Shown in pieces: positions 4,883-6,727 of a stretch of 6,727 bases of DNA (its first letter is position 1; each line of letters opens with the position of its first letter). Made by a program: the position numbers and the translations under genes. This stretch comes from Chitinophagaceae bacterium (GTDB lineage: Bacteria > Bacteroidota > Bacteroidia > Chitinophagales > Chitinophagaceae). The notes under the pieces were generated by a model that saw only the letters and a program-made list of their open reading frames with translations, did not search any database and was not told the DNA's origin. The stretch spans positions 1 to 6,727 of the forward strand of contig JAHEZB010000069.1 in NCBI GenBank assembly GCA_023251285.1, in the 5' to 3' direction.

Positions 4883-5941
4883 ATGCAGCTCAACAAAATA
4901 TACCAAGGCGACAGCTTGGAAGTGTTGAAAACACTTCCAAGCTCTTCAATTAATTGCTGTGTTACCTCACCACCCTACTATGGCCTGCGGGATTATGGTA
5001 TGACAGATCAGATAGGATTAGAGGAAACACCGGAGTTGTTTATTGCTCGCCTTGTAACTGTATTTAATGAGGTTTACAGAGTGCTAAAGCCTGAAGGCAC
5101 TCTTTGGGTTAATATTGGAGATAGTTACGCCAGCGCCCCCAAAAAGCGCGTTCCGGCCCATGCTAAAAAGAATAACCAAAACTGTTTACATCAAATAAAC
5201 AAAATCACCGGTGGGTTAAAAGCAAAGGATCTAATTGGCATTCCTTGGATGCTTGCATTTGCCCTCCGCGCTGCAGGTTGGTATTTAAGACAGGATATTA
5301 TTTGGAGCAAACCAAACCCAATGCCTGAGAGTGTAACAGATCGCTGCACCAAGGCCCATGAATATATTTTTTTACTCAGCAAAAGCAATAAATATTATTT
5401 CGATGCTGAATCCATCAAAACCCTTGTGTCTGATGCCACTGTTATAAGGATGGCCCAGCAGCTTGAAAAACAAAAGGGCAGTGATCGGGTACCAGGCCGA
5501 ACCAACGGAACTATGAAAGCGGTTGGCCCTGGCAGAAATGCCCGGAAGGGAATTGATGTTAAGGGCGGAAATCAGGGCGCCGAAAAAGGTATTCCAGCAA
5601 TGGGTTTAAAAGGTAACGGGTTTAAAGATCACTCCGGGTATTTTACACCGGATGGAAAATTAATTGGTGATGGCAAAGCAAATAAAAAAAGTGTTTGGAC
5701 AGTTGCCACAATGCCTTTTACAGAGGCCCACTTCGCAACCTTCCCGGAAGATCTGATAGTAGATTGTATAAAAGCCGGATGCCCGCTGGATGGAATTGTT
5801 TTAGATCCTTTTTCCGGCGCCGCCACAACCGGATTAGTTTCAAGAAAGTTGGGGAGAAATTTTGTAGCCATCGAACTTAACCCGGAATATATAGAACTCA
5901 GCGATAGGAGATTATTCAACGAATTAGGAATTTTTAATTAA
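4883..5941 (+). CDS. Site-specific DNA methyltransferase, beta class (N4-cytosine or N6-adenine)
   Basis: The 352-residue enzyme would transfer a methyl group from S-adenosylmethionine to an exocyclic amino group of DNA. The motif order is that of the beta class: catalytic motif IV TSPPYYGLRDYG at residues 28-39 near the N-terminus, and SAM-binding motif I DPFSGAATTG at 308-317 near the C-terminus, followed by AIELNPEYI (329-337). Between them lie VYRVLKPEGTLWVNIGD, RQDIIWSKPNPMPES, a Gly/Lys-rich variable region (about 190-270) that probably holds the target recognition part, and a SVWTV ... HFATFPEDL block typical of the family. The S/TPPY form is commoner in N4-cytosine enzymes, but this does not settle the base. 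I chose ATG 4883 over 4850, which lies inside the upstream gene. No endonuclease partner is in view, so it looks like an orphan enzyme, common in phages as protection or regulation. A perfect hairpin lies at codons 11-21. Confidence 0.93.
   Translation: MQLNKIYQGDSLEVLKTLPSSSINCCVTSPPYYGLRDYGMTDQIGLEETPELFIARLVTVFNEVYRVLKPEGTLWVNIGDSYASAPKKRVPAHAKKNNQNCLHQINKITGGLKAKDLIGIPWMLAFALRAAGWYLRQDIIWSKPNPMPESVTDRCTKAHEYIFLLSKSNKYYFDAESIKTLVSDATVIRMAQQLEKQKGSDRVPGRTNGTMKAVGPGRNARKGIDVKGGNQGAEKGIPAMGLKGNGFKDHSGYFTPDGKLIGDGKANKKSVWTVATMPFTEAHFATFPEDLIVDCIKAGCPLDGIVLDPFSGAATTGLVSRKLGRNFVAIELNPEYIELSDRRLFNELGIFN
4913..4943. repeat. Perfect inverted repeat, 14-bp arms, GAA loop
   Basis: AGCTTGGAAGTGTT (4913-4926) is followed by GAA and then by its exact reverse complement at 4930-4943. 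It lies 30 bases inside the methyltransferase gene, encoding residues 11-21 (SLEVLKTLPSS). No T-run follows. In mRNA the stem would sit just downstream of the start codon, where it could affect translation; that is inference. It shares the TTGGAAG/CTTCCAA core and 3-nt loop with 1732-1764. Confidence 0.9.
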
Positions 5942-5952
5942 AGTAAAGCTTT

Positions 5953-6261
5953 ATGAAGACGTTAAAAGAACATCAAGACGAATGGTACAAAATAAACGCC
6001 CCCTTGGGCAAACAGTTAGGTTATCCTGAATGCTGCATAAAAGAGTTTTGCGCCCAGCCACCGGAATTATTAAAGCAAATGAAAGCCCCTTCCAAAATTG
6101 ATATAAGAAGGTACAAGGCGGCCTGCATTGATGGCATATTTACAGGGTTTGTTCCATGTGCTTTTCATGCCAAAGAGATCACTACCGGAAAAATTACCCT
6201 GAGTTCGTTAATCACAAATCGAGATACAGAACTCATTGGTTTCCCTTTATACGGTAAATAA
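5953..6261 (+). CDS. Conserved-looking Cys-rich phage-type protein, 102 aa
   Basis: Five Cys and a well-placed His stand out: GYPECCIKEFC (Cys27, Cys28, Cys33), then Cys58 and a GFVPCAFHA element (Cys69, His72), followed by a TTGKITLSSLI..R segment. This set could bind a metal ion or an iron-sulphur cluster, although the spacing is not one of the standard zinc fingers. I recall similar GYP.CCI..F / GF.PC..HA proteins as unnamed proteins in phages and mobile elements, but cannot name a family. It follows the methyltransferase by 11 bases and precedes another Cys-cluster gene, which suggests a small metal-related group. Confidence 0.75.
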   Translation: MKTLKEHQDEWYKINAPLGKQLGYPECCIKEFCAQPPELLKQMKAPSKIDIRRYKAACIDGIFTGFVPCAFHAKEITTGKITLSSLITNRDTELIGFPLYGK

Positions 6262-6286
6262 CCACTTAAACAAAAACTACAAGCAA

Positions 6287-6727
6287 ATGACAAAATTCAG
6301 AGAAAAATATCACTATACATCGCATCTAAGCGGCCAACTTAAACTAATGGTTGAGGCAGGCGATAAAGTAAGATATACTGAGGTTCATAAGCAAATTGAA
6401 CACTATTCAGCCGCATATAAAGACGTTAAAAATAAAGTTGGTCCACTGAGCGCAGCGGCCTCATTTCAAATGTTCATTCAGGAAGCGGTTGAAAAAACAC
6501 TGGCATCCCCCGGCGCTGAAATTACTTGTAAAAAAGGTTGTAACCATTGTTGCCATCTACACGTTGATATTTCCGACGACGAAGCAAAGTTGATTTTAGA
6601 TTATTCAGAAAAGGAAAATATAACTATTGACTGGCCGCGCCTCCAAAAACAAAAAGGCCGCGAAATTGAGCAATGGGAAGAACTTACAAAGGAAGATCGC
6701 GCATGTGTTTTTTTAAATAACGAAGGC
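6287..6727 (+). CDS. YkgJ-family Cys-cluster (Zn/Fe-chelating) protein, 3' partial
   Basis: The frame is open from the ATG at 6287 to the right edge, giving 147 residues. The cluster CKKGCNHCCH (Cys81, Cys85, Cys88, Cys89) is the hallmark of the YkgJ/CxxxCxxCC family, and a further CVFLNNEG segment (Cys140) matches the usual second half, where a later Cys normally follows. Family members are described as Zn- or Fe-chelating, with functions mostly unknown. The N-terminal part (residues 1-75) is helical and basic. The leader AAAACTACAAGCAA lacks a Shine-Dalgarno sequence. The C-terminus, where the remaining cysteines would lie, is outside the window. The ATG follows the preceding stop by 25 bases. 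Confidence 0.85.
   Translation, partial: MTKFREKYHYTSHLSGQLKLMVEAGDKVRYTEVHKQIEHYSAAYKDVKNKVGPLSAAASFQMFIQEAVEKTLASPGAEITCKKGCNHCCHLHVDISDDEAKLILDYSEKENITIDWPRLQKQKGREIEQWEELTKEDRACVFLNNEG

Noticed and set aside
5629..5919. Reverse-strand 96-residue frame
   Set aside because: It is antisense to the conserved C-terminal motifs of the methyltransferase, so it is a shadow.
1..6727. Bacteroidetes-type promoters (TTTG / TAnnTTTG)
   Set aside because: I scanned the gaps and found no convincing pair; partial matches fall inside genes with the wrong spacing.
1..6727. tRNA, CRISPR array, insertion sequence or attachment site
   Set aside because: No cloverleaf, regular repeat-spacer array, transposase frame or long direct repeat was seen.

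Overview
The window looks like a stretch of the early or accessory region of a phage, prophage or similar mobile element from a member of the Bacteroidetes (Bacteroidota). Three things point there. All supportable genes lie on the + strand, are short, and are packed with gaps of a few bases or with overlaps. The starts lack a Shine-Dalgarno sequence and sit behind A-rich leaders, as is typical of Bacteroidetes. The recognisable genes (a winged-helix protein, an ASCH-like protein, a mini J-domain protein, an orphan beta-class DNA methyltransferase and a YkgJ-type cysteine-cluster protein) form a typical mobile-element mix. No structural, integrase or conjugation gene is visible, so phage versus integrative element is an inference.

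Layout: 2-136 is the 3' end of an unidentified gene. 145-1638 encodes a 497-residue protein with an N-terminal winged-helix region, a disordered linker and a C-terminal helical region; it may be a replication or regulatory protein. 1641-3427 holds six small genes: four unrecognised, one ASCH/PUA-like (2129-2557) and one with a helix-turn-helix look (3224-3427). 3431-3802 encodes a J-domain-like protein with an HPD motif. 3807-4881 holds three more unrecognised genes, the last with an N-terminal membrane helix. 4883-5941 is a DNA methyltransferase with catalytic TSPPY and SAM-binding DPFSG motifs. 5953-6261 encodes a small Cys-rich protein, and 6287 onward is a YkgJ-family metal-chelating protein cut by the window end.

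The polarity and spacing suggest one or a few transcripts. There is no non-coding stretch over about 30 bases and no convincing promoter, terminator, tRNA, CRISPR array or insertion sequence. The most unusual DNA-level features are two perfect hairpins (15-bp and 14-bp arms, 3-nt loops) that share a TTGGAAG core and lie inside two unrelated coding regions (1732-1764 and 4913-4943). A third is a very GC-rich islet (952-991) with a perfect 13-bp direct repeat inside the linker of the large winged-helix gene. None of the genes, taken alone, proves a new system. The methyltransferase and two cysteine-rich neighbours, and the dense cluster of unrecognised small genes, are the best places to look.
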